This document shows positions 8,243 through 16,874 of a stretch of 52,865 nt of DNA, in pieces. The notes beneath the pieces were generated by a model that worked only from the letters and a program-made list of their open reading frames with translations, was not told the origin of the DNA and did no database searches. Positions within the stretch are counted from its first letter, which is position 1; each line of letters opens with the position of its first letter. Origin of the DNA: Candidatus Melainabacteria bacterium (lineage in GTDB: Bacteria; Cyanobacteriota; Vampirovibrionia; LMEP-6097); contig DUDT01000022.1 of NCBI GenBank assembly GCA_005110385.1, positions 1 to 52,865 of the forward strand, read 5' to 3'. The position numbers and the translations under genes are program-made.

Positions 8243-10603
8243 CTAAATTTCCCTAGATGTACTTATAGCATTTCTGCCTTTTTTCTTAGACAGATAAAGA
8301 GCTTGATCTGCTTTAATTTTCAGTTGATTGAAATCATAAGCATCATTTGGGATACCTGCTATACCGATACTGCAAGTAAGTGGCTGATTCCAGGCACTGT
8401 GCCGAGCTTTACTAAGATTACGCCTAATTCTAGTAGCCGCTTGGTAAGCAGATTCTAAATCTGTATTAGGTAATAAAACGATAAATTCATCACCACCATA
8501 TCTACCGACTAAATCCGAAACCCTTCTCTGCACTTCATTAAGAGGTGTGTGCCTTAAAGTTTTACTTAAAACTTCAGACATAATAATAATCGCTTCATCA
8601 CCGGCTTCATGTCCAAAATTATCATTAATGGATTTCAAATAATCTAAATCCAGCATCATTAATGAAATAGATTTTTGATTAGCTTTAGCGATTTGGACTT
8701 CAGTTAAAGCTACGGTATTGAAATATCTTTTATTATACAAACCAGTATCTGGATCAGTTTTACTCATCTTATCTATGGTGTCAAAGAGTTCAGCATTCTT
8801 AATTGCAACTGCAGCTTCAGAACCTACTTGTAAAATGAAATTGATTTCCTCTATAGAAAATTCCCTCTCTCGATCACATTGGTGTACGGTTATAGTTCCT
8901 AATAATTTACCCTGAGAAATTAATGGCACAGATAGATAACTTTTCATTTGTAGTGAATCGGTGATTTTAAGAAGGGTTTCACCTTCATCACGAAACTCGT
9001 TACGCAGAGTTTGAAAATTTAGCACTTCAGTATTTTTATCTAAATTATTTAAAGTCAAAAGAGAAGATATCCATCTTTTCTCGAAACCAAAAATAATATC
9101 AGCACATGGCACGACACTCTCTAGAGTGTACTCTTCCTCTGTCTTGATGATTTTATGATTAGCAGCCAGCCTTCTTACGAAGCACCGGCTTACTCCTAAT
9201 ATTTCACCTAAACCTCTTGCGATACTGCCAAGCACCACAGAAATCTCTAAAGTATTTCTAATATCAATGCTTAATTGATGCAATAAAGCCATTTGCTTTT
9301 TAGTTTGTTGCGAATCCTGATAAATAGAAGCTTGTGTAAGTGCTAGTGATAGCTGTTGTGATATTGATTCAATAAGTTCTATATCTTTATCTTGCCAGTC
9401 TTTAGTGGAATTAAAGCTGCTAAGAATAATGAAACCTATAATATTCTTATTACTATGATCCATTAAAGCACAAGCCAAAAAGCTTCCTACTGAATAATCT
9501 TGATGAAAAGAATAAATAGCTTTATTAATTCCTTCCTTATTAAAATTTGCATAGCACCAAGAAATTTTTTCAAATTTACTATGATAAAGGGTGCGTAAAC
9601 TTGAATGAAGCATTGCCTCCATTAAAGAATTATATTTTCGCTGTGATGACCATATCGCTTGTTTATTCTCTTTGGTAATAGAAGTTTTTTCCAAAAGATA
9701 GATACCACAGGAGTCAGCTCCCATAATTTGCCCAACTTCTAAAGCTGCTAAATCAATAATTTCTCTAACTATCAGTGAATCTCTAATTCTAGTAGTAATT
9801 TGGTTTAGCAGAAATTCTCTTTGTACTATAGAAAGCACTTCAGAATTAAGTTTATGTTGATTAAGTATAACGGCTATCTGTTCTACGAATAATGTTATTA
9901 ACTCATCTTGAGTATGAGTCCAAGAGGAATATTTATCGATTAAAAAATAACCAAACTTTTCATTACGCAGCTTTGATTCGAAAATTTTTAAAAACTTACT
10001 TTTATCCTCCAAAGCATATTTCTCTAAATTAAAAATTTCATCATCGCTAAATTCATCACCTTTATGAATCTCAAAATCAGCTCCATCACTAGTCATAATG
10101 AAATTAGCCTTAAGGATCTTCGGTGAATTTTCGACTCTTTGTAAAAAGCAAAATGATTTAATCTGCAAATAATCTTTTAAACTCAGGTAAAGCTTTTCAA
10201 TAGCAATATCTGGGCGCAAAGATTTTCTAATCTCTGATGTTAGGCGGAAAATAATATTATTTCTCTCTTGCTCTTCTATATTATTAATAATCAATTTGAT
10301 AAGTTCAGCGAGTTCCTCAATATCAGCTTGAAAATTTTCATCTAGTTTTTGCAGATAAAGGGATCCCCAATCTTTAATCTCCTGAATTCGATACTGTTTC
10401 AATTCAACTGGAGATATATTGTATTCAGAATTAGAGTAATTTTTATTATCTAATTTATTTTCTACATATATCCATTTAGAATCAAATAAGTCACATATCT
10501 CATTTAGTAAAGAGTTGATTTTATGTTGATAATTACCAGCTTCCAGCAGTGAATACCTACTAACTAGGTCAAGTGTATTAATTTTTTTCTTTTCTTTAAC
10601 CAT
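8243..10603 (-). CDS. GAF-domain diguanylate cyclase (GGDEF)
   Basis: A 786-residue cytosolic signalling protein without membrane segments. The C-terminal GGDEF domain is intact: DPDTGLYNKRYFN, LDLDYLKSINDNFGHEAGDEAI, active site RYGGDEF at residues 703-707, and the terminal KADQALYLSKKKGRN. RVSD five residues before GGDEF fits the RxxD inhibitory site, so feedback control by c-di-GMP is expected. The N-terminal two thirds hold several GAF-like segments, the clearest being about 265-435 and 435-620, for example SYLSVPLISQGKLLGTITVH. What they sense is unknown. It lies directly upstream of mnmE with no gap and diverges from flagellar genes, consistent with a role in motility or surface switching. 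Confidence 0.93.
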   Translation of the reverse strand: MVKEKKKINTLDLVSRYSLLEAGNYQHKINSLLNEICDLFDSKWIYVENKLDNKNYSNSEYNISPVELKQYRIQEIKDWGSLYLQKLDENFQADIEELAELIKLIINNIEEQERNNIIFRLTSEIRKSLRPDIAIEKLYLSLKDYLQIKSFCFLQRVENSPKILKANFIMTSDGADFEIHKGDEFSDDEIFNLEKYALEDKSKFLKIFESKLRNEKFGYFLIDKYSSWTHTQDELITLFVEQIAVILNQHKLNSEVLSIVQREFLLNQITTRIRDSLIVREIIDLAALEVGQIMGADSCGIYLLEKTSITKENKQAIWSSQRKYNSLMEAMLHSSLRTLYHSKFEKISWCYANFNKEGINKAIYSFHQDYSVGSFLACALMDHSNKNIIGFIILSSFNSTKDWQDKDIELIESISQQLSLALTQASIYQDSQQTKKQMALLHQLSIDIRNTLEISVVLGSIARGLGEILGVSRCFVRRLAANHKIIKTEEEYTLESVVPCADIIFGFEKRWISSLLTLNNLDKNTEVLNFQTLRNEFRDEGETLLKITDSLQMKSYLSVPLISQGKLLGTITVHQCDREREFSIEEINFILQVGSEAAVAIKNAELFDTIDKMSKTDPDTGLYNKRYFNTVALTEVQIAKANQKSISLMMLDLDYLKSINDNFGHEAGDEAIIIMSEVLSKTLRHTPLNEVQRRVSDLVGRYGGDEFIVLLPNTDLESAYQAATRIRRNLSKARHSAWNQPLTCSIGIAGIPNDAYDFNQLKIKADQALYLSKKKGRNAISTSREI

Positions 10604-10635
10604 TAGTTAACCAGATTGGATTACTTAGTATATAT

Positions 10636-11316
10636 ATGCCAAATTTTGGATCACAATACTCTTATGCCCGAAGTAAAGAGACTGTATTTAGAGGTATGGA
10701 GGAAGCTCAATACCGTTTAGGTTTAATTGTTAAAAATAACATAAAAAATGCTAATACCATAGGTTTTAAAGGTGTTTTCGCCAACTCAGTTTTACTAGAT
10801 CCCTATAATGCTGGTAAATTTAGAGACGAATCTCAAGGGGTAAATACTATCACTCCTAATAATCCTCTCAACTTAGCGATTGATGGTAATAATGCTTTCT
10901 TTTTAGTAGAGGGGCTAAATGGTCCAGAGAGAACTAGAGATGGAAGATTCATGCTCAACCAAGAAGGTGAAATAGTTAACCACGAAGGTAAAGAGCTAGT
11001 CATTTTAGATAGACCTACTAATTTAGAAACCAGAGATCTTATTAAATACTCTGAGGATATTAATATAAATAGATTCGGTGAAATTAGAGTGAAAGGTCAG
11101 TATCTTGGAAAAGTAGCTTTAGATTATCACAATAGAATGCCAGGTCAGCAAGCTAAAATCCTGCAAGGTCATTTAGAACTATCAAATGTAAGCCTTGAAG
11201 ACAGCATTATGAAAGTAGTTGAGTTAAAAAGACATCATGAAACTTTACAGAATATGATGGCAATGAATATGACGGTCGAAAAATCACTAGTAGATACTTA
11301 TGGAAGAAATGTGTAA
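10636..11316 (+). CDS. Flagellar basal-body rod/hook family protein (FlgF/FlgG-like)
   Basis: This 226-residue protein has the pattern of the FlgE/F/G family: an N-terminal helix with NNIKNANTIGFKG, a central LAIDGNNAFFLVEG and RTRDGRFMLNQEGEIVNHEGKELV, and the C-terminal helix LEDSIMKVVELKRHHETLQNMM. These proteins are exported through the flagellar apparatus and build the rod or hook. It is shorter than a typical FlgG (about 260). Two such genes are tandem here, so this is probably the proximal-rod paralogue. A TAGTAT box lies four bases before the ATG; there is no ribosome binding site. Confidence 0.85.
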   Translation: MPNFGSQYSYARSKETVFRGMEEAQYRLGLIVKNNIKNANTIGFKGVFANSVLLDPYNAGKFRDESQGVNTITPNNPLNLAIDGNNAFFLVEGLNGPERTRDGRFMLNQEGEIVNHEGKELVILDRPTNLETRDLIKYSEDININRFGEIRVKGQYLGKVALDYHNRMPGQQAKILQGHLELSNVSLEDSIMKVVELKRHHETLQNMMAMNMTVEKSLVDTYGRNV

Positions 11317-11319
11317 TTA

Positions 11320-12096
11320 ATGTTTAATATACTTGCTAATGAGACCTATAACACTGTCGGTCATAACATGGAAATGTTAGGTCAAAATGTTCGTAACATG
11401 AATATGAGCATGGCACCTGGTTATAAAGCTAAAAAAACTAGCTTCCATGAGTCTATGCAAGGTCTTAAAAAAGTAGAAACTACTGATTTTAAGAGTGGAG
11501 TATCTATAAAAACTGGTAGAGAATTAGATTTCGCTATAGACGGTGCTGGTTTTTTTGAAGTAATTTTACCAGATGGTACTGTAGCGTACACTCGCAATGG
11601 TGCTTTAAGCCTAAGTGCAGATGGAAGATTACAGACACCTTATGGTTATGAGATTTCCACTACTGGCGCTAAAACAGATTTATCTAATGCTGAGAAGCAG
11701 AGCTTCAGCCTAGAACTAAGCTCTAAGCCAGTTTTCATACCAGCTGGCGTAGACGTTAAGCTAAATGAGAGCGGAGAGTTAACCGACCCTATGGGTGAAG
11801 TAATCGGTAAAATTAACTTAGTTACTTTTAGTAATTTAAATGCTCTAAAAGATATCGGTGAAGGGCTTTATGTACCGACACGAGATGCTGGAGATATGAA
11901 AGATATAGTAGTAGGCAGCATGAGAGGAGAAACTCAGTTAAAACAAGGTTTCCTAGAGTCTTCTAATGCTGATTCTGTTTATTCTTTATCTCAGATTCTG
12001 CAGTTAAACACCGCGATTAAAGCCGAAATGAAGATATTTAAAACGCTCGATCAAATGCACGGAGAATTAAATCAGACGATTTCGAGAAACTTATAA
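11320..12096 (+). CDS. Flagellar basal-body rod/hook family protein (FlgG/FlgF-like)
   Basis: The second of a tandem pair, 258 residues and separated by three bases from the first. Family features are LGQNVRNMNMSMAPGYKAKK at the N-terminus, LDFAIDGAGFFEVILPDG and AYTRNGALSLSADGRLQTPYG in the middle, and QGFLESSNADSVYSLSQILQLNTAIKAEM near the C-terminus (the counterpart of the G.LE.SNVD motif). It fits a FlgG-type distal rod protein, but FlgF and FlgG cannot be told apart with certainty here. It is probably cotranscribed with the next gene. Confidence 0.85.
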   Translation: MFNILANETYNTVGHNMEMLGQNVRNMNMSMAPGYKAKKTSFHESMQGLKKVETTDFKSGVSIKTGRELDFAIDGAGFFEVILPDGTVAYTRNGALSLSADGRLQTPYGYEISTTGAKTDLSNAEKQSFSLELSSKPVFIPAGVDVKLNESGELTDPMGEVIGKINLVTFSNLNALKDIGEGLYVPTRDAGDMKDIVVGSMRGETQLKQGFLESSNADSVYSLSQILQLNTAIKAEMKIFKTLDQMHGELNQTISRNL

Positions 12097-12133
12097 CGAT
12101 TCTATTTAAATCAAGGGAAAAAAAGGACAAAAT

Positions 12134-12604
12134 ATGAACAATTATTATGGTACGAACTCTGGTCTAGCTGGCAGTATGCTAAATGGAGCTTTTGATAACG
12201 CAATGTCTCCACAGATGGGTATGGGCATGCAAGGTGGAGCTTTCTCTAACCTGTTAGGGCAGATCACTGGTGGAATTCAACGTAACGCAAGTATGGGCAT
12301 TATGCCTGGGCAAGGTACTGGCAATATGACACCACAACAAATCGCAGCTCAAATGAGCATGGGTGGTGGTATCACCTCGTTACTACCGCTATTAGGAAAT
12401 AGCTTTTTACCTAAGTTAATGTTTCCAGTAGCAGGTTTAATGACAGTATTTCAAGTAGCTCAATCTGCTATGCAGATGAAAAATGATTTAGATCAGTCTC
12501 GACCTCAGCTTGGTTTAGATCCAAGGGATCTTAATTATAATAAAGCTGTTGAGGCTGTACAGATAGCCAGTGTTGAAGGGCAGCATTTGGGACCTTTTGC
12601 TTAA
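12134..12604 (+). CDS. Unknown Met/Gly-rich protein next to flagellar rod genes
   Basis: I do not recognise this 156-residue protein. The first half is rich in Gly, Met and Asn (SPQMGMGMQGGAFSNLLGQ, NMTPQQIAAQMSMGGG); the middle has a hydrophobic stretch (LLPLLGNSFLPKLMFPVAGLM), and the C-terminus is a soluble, acidic helix-like region. There is a good ribosome binding site, AGGAC, before the ATG. It follows the two rod genes by 37 bases on the same strand, so an accessory flagellar role is possible but unproven. Confidence 0.7.
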   Translation: MNNYYGTNSGLAGSMLNGAFDNAMSPQMGMGMQGGAFSNLLGQITGGIQRNASMGIMPGQGTGNMTPQQIAAQMSMGGGITSLLPLLGNSFLPKLMFPVAGLMTVFQVAQSAMQMKNDLDQSRPQLGLDPRDLNYNKAVEAVQIASVEGQHLGPFA

Positions 12605-12630
12605 TAAGATATTTTGTTTTAAAAAAGGAT

Positions 12631-12658
12631 TTGCCTAAACCTTGATATGAGATAATAT
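12631..12658 (+). promoter_or_regulatory. Promoter of tyrA (leaderless arrangement)
   Basis: TTGCCT (12631-12636) and TAATAT (12653-12658) are separated by 16 bases. The tyrA GTG is at 12664, five bases after the -10 box, where transcription should begin, so the mRNA would have no leader. The -10 box also lies within an inverted repeat TTGATAT...ATATCAA (12642-12661) that could be an operator. Confidence 0.6.
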
Positions 12659-12663
12659 CAACT

Positions 12664-13485
12664 GTGCTTAACGGTAAAAAAATTGGTATTGTTGGTCTTG
12701 GTCTGATAGGCGGCTCTATAGAGAAGTGCCTGCTTGAAAAACAGGCTGAGCTCGGCTTATCTGCAGTGAAAACCGTTAGTAAAAGCCAGAAAAGGGAATA
12801 TAGCATACATGATCTAGCTGATTGCGATGTCATTTTTCTATGTTCCGAGCAATCTAAGATCATTGAGGATTTAGATGAGATTGCTAAGATTATCGCGAAG
12901 CCTAGCACTGATGATAAAAAGCCTTTCGCTAATGCTCTTATTACAGATGTGGCTAGTACTAAGAAGAAAATAAGTGAAAAAGCTAAATTACTTGGCTTAA
13001 ATAATTTTATAGCTGGTCACCCAATGGCGGGTACCGAACACGAAGGATACGCTGCTAGCTTCCCGACTTTATTTGAAGGGTCGACTTGGATACTAGAAGA
13101 AAAAAGTGAAAGAACTAAATTACTAGAATTTATTATTACTAATGTTCTTAAAGCTGCTGAAATAGTACAGCTTGATGTAGAGACGCATGACCGCCTAGTA
13201 GCTGTAGTTAGCCATCTACCTATGCTTTTAAGTTTCGGCTTGGCTGATTTAGTAAAATCCTACCCTGCTGCAGAAAAGATTATAGGACCTGGTTTTAAAG
13301 GCATGACCCGCCTCGCTAAAGGTAATGTGGAAATGTCTAAAGAGATCTTAGCTTTAAATAGACAGAATATTAAAGAACTATGGCAAGAATATTCAGACAG
13401 TATCAGCTTCCTATTAGACACACCAGCTTCTCTTTTGCAGCCAGAGTTAAATAAAATAAAGAAATTAGTAGAAAATGTTCGTTGA
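12664..13485 (+). CDS. tyrA: Prephenate/arogenate dehydrogenase family (TyrA)
   Basis: TyrA oxidatively decarboxylates prephenate (or arogenate) in tyrosine synthesis. The 273-residue protein starts with the NAD(P)-binding motif IGIVGLGLIGGSIEKCL and continues with DVIFLCSE, LITDVASTKKKI, the substrate-binding AGHPMAGTEHEGYAA, THDRLVAVVSHLPMLLS and GPGFKGMTRLAKG. No ACT or chorismate mutase domain is present. The GTG start is the only one compatible with the Rossmann motif; no ribosome binding site is seen and the promoter suggests a leaderless mRNA. The gene overlaps obgE by 11 bases. Confidence 0.92.
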   Translation: MLNGKKIGIVGLGLIGGSIEKCLLEKQAELGLSAVKTVSKSQKREYSIHDLADCDVIFLCSEQSKIIEDLDEIAKIIAKPSTDDKKPFANALITDVASTKKKISEKAKLLGLNNFIAGHPMAGTEHEGYAASFPTLFEGSTWILEEKSERTKLLEFIITNVLKAAEIVQLDVETHDRLVAVVSHLPMLLSFGLADLVKSYPAAEKIIGPGFKGMTRLAKGNVEMSKEILALNRQNIKELWQEYSDSISFLLDTPASLLQPELNKIKKLVENVR

Positions 13486-14821
13486 TACAGTAGTTATCAA
13501 GCTCGCTAGTGGTAAGGGTGGTAATGGTATTTCCACTTGGCGGCGAGAGAAATATGTAGCCTATGGTGGTCCCGATGGTGGTGACGGCGGTAGAGGTGGC
13601 AGCGTCTATCTGATAGTCGATAAAGCGATGAATACTTTACTCGATTTTAAGCATCTCTCTCTATTTAAAGCCGAAGATGGCACCAATGGCGCTAGATCTC
13701 TATGCACTGGAAAATCTGGCGAAGATCTTTATATAAAAGTGCCTCCTGGTACTGTAGTTAGAGACACTGCTGATGGCAAGGCAATCGCAGATCTTATAGA
13801 AGATGGTCAGACTGTGCTTTTAGCTGAAGGTGGCAGAGGTGGACGCGGCAACGCTCGTTTTAAATCTAATCGCAATAACGCTCCCTACTACTGTGAACCT
13901 GGTGAAGCTGCTATAGAAAGGGAAGTAGAGTTAGAACTTAAGATGATCGCTGATGTAGGATTAGTAGGATTTCCTAATGCTGGTAAATCTACACTGATAA
14001 GCCGTATTAGTGCAGCGAAGCCTAAAATCGCAGATTATGCCTTCACCACACTAGAACCTAATTTAGGTGTAGTCAGAAAACCTAATGGCGACGGCTTTTT
14101 AGTAGCTGATATACCCGGGCTTATCGAAGGAGCCAGTGAAGGAAAGGGTTTAGGGCATAATTTCTTAAGGCATATAGAGCGTACTAAACTGTTAGTGCAT
14201 TTAGTCGATGCTTGGGGCTTCACTGCTTCGAATATAGATTCTAATCAAGAATTAACTTACCAAGATCCAGTCCAAAATTTCAGGCGTATAAATCATGAGT
14301 TAGCTAATTTCAGTGAATTATTAGCTGATAAAAAGCAGGTTTTAGTTATAAATAAGATAGAAGGCTATCCAGATGACGAACTTAAGCATATTAAAGAAAA
14401 ATTCTCAGCGATAAAAACTGCTGATAAACGCATTTTAGAAGTTTTTTATATTTCTGCAGTTACTGGTGAAGGTTTAACGGATTTAGTAAATTTCATCTCT
14501 GATGAAATCGACAAGATCATCTTTATTCAACCACCAGTTTTAGTTCACGAAGACGAATCTGCGACAGATCACGAAGATAGTGACTTTACTATTGAAAGAG
14601 TAAGCACTCGCTTGGGAGTGACTTGGGTAGTACACTGCGGCAGATTAGAAAGGCAGATGCGAGTTACTAATATTCGTGAGATGGAATCACTGAGATATTT
14701 ATATAGGGTTGCTCAAGGTATTGGGCTTTTTGAGGAATTAAAGAGATTAGGCGCTGAAGTAGGCGATACTTTAAATATTGATGGGGCTGATTTTGAAGTT
14801 GATGATTTGGTGGTGAGTTAG
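13475..14821 (+). CDS. obgE: GTPase Obg (ribosome assembly)
   Basis: Obg is an essential GTPase that acts on the 50S ribosomal subunit. The glycine-rich Obg fold is at the N-terminus (ASGKGGNGISTWRREKYVA, GPDGGDGGRGGSVY), followed by the G domain: G1 GFPNAGKSTLI, G2/G3 YAFTTLEPN and DIPGLIEGASEGKGLGHNFL, then NKIE and SAVTGEGL. The last 90 residues form an OCT-like C-terminal domain. 448 residues is normal. It begins inside tyrA and is followed, convergently, by the ygcG-like gene with a dispersed repeat copy in between. Confidence 0.97.
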   Translation: MFVDTVVIKLASGKGGNGISTWRREKYVAYGGPDGGDGGRGGSVYLIVDKAMNTLLDFKHLSLFKAEDGTNGARSLCTGKSGEDLYIKVPPGTVVRDTADGKAIADLIEDGQTVLLAEGGRGGRGNARFKSNRNNAPYYCEPGEAAIEREVELELKMIADVGLVGFPNAGKSTLISRISAAKPKIADYAFTTLEPNLGVVRKPNGDGFLVADIPGLIEGASEGKGLGHNFLRHIERTKLLVHLVDAWGFTASNIDSNQELTYQDPVQNFRRINHELANFSELLADKKQVLVINKIEGYPDDELKHIKEKFSAIKTADKRILEVFYISAVTGEGLTDLVNFISDEIDKIIFIQPPVLVHEDESATDHEDSDFTIERVSTRLGVTWVVHCGRLERQMRVTNIREMESLRYLYRVAQGIGLFEELKRLGAEVGDTLNIDGADFEVDDLVVS

Positions 14822-14830
14822 GAAGACGAC

Positions 14831-14870
14831 GAAAACGCAAAAATTGATGTTCGGCAGCAGTGCCTTCTCA
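14831..14870 (+). repeat. Dispersed in-frame repeat, copy 5 (between obgE and ygcG-like)
   Basis: GAAAACGCAAAAATTGATGT followed by TCGGCAGCAGTGCCTTCTCA. The core has two mismatches. The far end overlaps the stop codon of the convergent ygcG-like gene (TGA at 14868-14870), the same arrangement as at the clpX and 29925 gene ends. Confidence 0.75.
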
Positions 14871-15812
14871 CCAAGACCCACCAGCTCCGCCACCCCCAGA
14901 AGACCCTCCCCCGAAACCCCCGAAACCCCCGAAACTACTAAACCCACCCAAACCAGATCCAGATGAATGATTCGAGCCAAAGGAATTATGATTCGAAGAT
15001 GGTCCGGGGATAAAGAAAGGTAAATAACTAAAAGGACTGACCCCTCGAGAACCTCGTTTAGAGATATCTATCTGCTCACCAGTTTTAGAAAGGAACAGCT
15101 CACTAAATAATATAAAAAAGAATGGTATTAAAAATACTAAAAATATTAAAGGCGATTTATTCGTTTTCGTAGTTAACTTATCGTTAAACTCTCCCTGAGC
15201 TTGTTTCATTAATACTGTAGTCGCTTCATCTAAAGCCTGATATATATTTCCGGCTTTAAAATTAGGGATTATAATTTTTTCTATGATCTGCTTTGCCGCA
15301 AGATCTGTGATAGAGGCTTCTAAACCATAGCCGACATTTATATAAACTTTTCTGCCGCCCTCTTTCTGGGTAGGTTTGATTAATATTAATAAACCATTAT
15401 CCTTATCTCCTTGCCCTATGCCCCATTTATTAAAGAGCTGGGTAGAAAAATCATTTTCATCTAAGCCTGAAAGAGAGTCGATGATTAGTATACAGATCTG
15501 ATTCGAACTTTCTAAATTAAATTTTCTGAGTTTTTCTTCTAGGGCAGCAGTTTCTTCTGCCTTAAGGAAATTAGGAAACTCCTTAGAGAGATTATTTATA
15601 AGCTTCTCTGGCTTAGGTCTTGCTGGTAGAGACTGATCCTCAACTCCATTTTCTACGTTTTTGCGTGCACGTTGTGAATCAGTCTTTAGTACTGTTTCGG
15701 CACTATGTGCTGGATTAATACAAGTAGTAGATGCTGTAAATAGCATTAATATGATTAGAAACCACTGCAGGAAACCACTTACAGTCTTTTCACTAGAAAC
15801 AATACCGATCAA
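14868..15812 (-). CDS. TPM-domain (YgcG-type) membrane-anchored protein
   Basis: A 314-residue protein with an N-terminal signal sequence (about residues 14-38, ending in AHSAE), a TPM domain (about 75-200: LNLESSNQICILIIDSLSG, WGIGQGDKDNGLLILI, KVYINVGYGLEASITD), one transmembrane helix (about 222-240) and a Gly/Ser-rich tail ending GGGGAGGSW. This is the YgcG layout. The TTG start overlaps the stop of the upstream TPM gene by four bases (TTGA). With lemA two genes upstream, it forms the common LemA-TPM envelope cluster, whose role is poorly known. Residues RKNVENGVEDQSL before the TPM domain derive from the dispersed repeat. Confidence 0.85.
   Translation of the reverse strand: MIGIVSSEKTVSGFLQWFLIILMLFTASTTCINPAHSAETVLKTDSQRARKNVENGVEDQSLPARPKPEKLINNLSKEFPNFLKAEETAALEEKLRKFNLESSNQICILIIDSLSGLDENDFSTQLFNKWGIGQGDKDNGLLILIKPTQKEGGRKVYINVGYGLEASITDLAAKQIIEKIIIPNFKAGNIYQALDEATTVLMKQAQGEFNDKLTTKTNKSPLIFLVFLIPFFFILFSELFLSKTGEQIDISKRGSRGVSPFSYLPFFIPGPSSNHNSFGSNHSSGSGLGGFSSFGGFGGFGGGSSGGGGAGGSW
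15639..15676 (-). repeat. Dispersed in-frame repeat, copy 6 (inside ygcG-like gene)
   Basis: Minus strand AAAACGTAGAAAATGGAGTT, two mismatches to the core, preceded by CAACGTGCACGCA. It is translated as RARKNVENGVEDQ in the linker between signal peptide and TPM domain. The preceding TGCACGTTGT stretch (plus strand, 15666-15675) is also found beside copy 10 at 33150-33160, so these two copies share a longer ancestor. Confidence 0.75.
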
Positions 15813-16255
15813 AGCCCCTCACCTATTGAAATATCATTACTTAATTCATTAATATCGTCTAAGCTATATGGATAAAGCTCCTTTAACTTAGCAGTCACTT
15901 CTATTAGTGCAAGCTTAAGACCAAGAAAATAATCCCCTTTTCTAAAATATTCTTGCATGATTTTCAGCTCACTATCCCAAAAGCTCTGTCCAAGGTGATC
16001 ATGAATACCTTTATCTCCCCAAATAGCTAATTTAGAATCTTTAACCGCTATATAAAATAAAACACCATTACGCTGTTTAGTTTTATGCATTTTTAATTTC
16101 TTAAAAACCTCTACAGCTCTCTTGATTACATCTATCTTACAGTACGCTTCTAAATGTATTCTAAGTTCAGCATTAGTAAAAGCTTCTGCTTCACTGATCA
16201 TACGAGCGAGCTTTTCTTGTTCTTCTTTAGTGAGAAAATCTTTAACCTTACTCAA
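15809..16255 (-). CDS. TPM-domain protein, soluble form
   Basis: A 148-residue protein made almost entirely of a TPM domain: FTNAELRIHLEAYCKIDVIKRA, then KQRNGVLFYIAVKDSKLAIWGDKGIHDHLG and a C-terminal helix pair. Unlike its downstream paralogue it has no signal sequence and no transmembrane helix. It lies between lemA (overlap 8 bases) and the ygcG-like gene (overlap 3 bases), so all three are tightly coupled. Some TPM domains have been reported to have acid phosphatase activity, but the role here is not known. Confidence 0.85.
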   Translation of the reverse strand: MSKVKDFLTKEEQEKLARMISEAEAFTNAELRIHLEAYCKIDVIKRAVEVFKKLKMHKTKQRNGVLFYIAVKDSKLAIWGDKGIHDHLGQSFWDSELKIMQEYFRKGDYFLGLKLALIEVTAKLKELYPYSLDDINELSNDISIGEGL

Positions 16256-16853
16256 AGTTTACCTTCGGTGCTTTTTCAGCTTCTTTATCAGCCTCAAAAT
16301 ATGCCTTATCTTTAAAACCAGTTATTCCAGCTATTAAAGCCTGTGGCATCAATTTAATAAAAGTATTATACTCCTTAGTCGCATCATTAAACATGCGTCT
16401 TTCGTTCGCTATGCGGTTTTCAGTTCCTTCTAATTGACTCTGCAAAGCAAGAAAATTCTCATTAGCTTTTAAGTCTGGGTATTTTTCTATAACTAGCATT
16501 AACCTTGAAAGGCTACCACTGAGCTGCTTTTGTGCATTTTGAAATTTAGCCAGATTCTCTGGAGTTAAATCATTAGCTTCAAGTTTCACTTGGCTTGCTT
16601 GGGAACGAGCTTCTATAACCGCAGTTAAAGTTTCTTTTTCATGCGCAGCATAAGCTTTTACAGTAGCTACTAAATTAGGGATTAGATCAGATCTTCTCTG
16701 GTAGACGTTCTGTACCTGTGCCCATTTACCATTTACATTTTCTCTAAGCGTAACCATATTATTGTAGATACCAGTGAAAGAGGCTCCTATAAAGAATAAT
16801 AATAAAGCTATGCTAGCTAGAACTATTACCCAAGTAGGTATTTTTTTGATCAT
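16248..16853 (-). CDS. lemA: LemA family protein
   Basis: 201 residues. An N-terminal membrane helix (about 8-28) is followed by the typical LemA motif YNNMVTLRENVNGKWAQVQN, then VYQRRSDLIPNLVATVKAYA and a long helical region including ANENFLALQSQLEGTENRIA and ERRMFNDATKEYN. LemA proteins are anchored in the inner membrane with the helical body outside the cytosol; their function is not settled. First gene of the lemA-TPM-TPM cluster, downstream of flgH. Confidence 0.93.
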   Translation of the reverse strand: MIKKIPTWVIVLASIALLLFFIGASFTGIYNNMVTLRENVNGKWAQVQNVYQRRSDLIPNLVATVKAYAAHEKETLTAVIEARSQASQVKLEANDLTPENLAKFQNAQKQLSGSLSRLMLVIEKYPDLKANENFLALQSQLEGTENRIANERRMFNDATKEYNTFIKLMPQALIAGITGFKDKAYFEADKEAEKAPKVNFE

Positions 16854-16874
16854 ATATATGATTTTAGCATCAGG

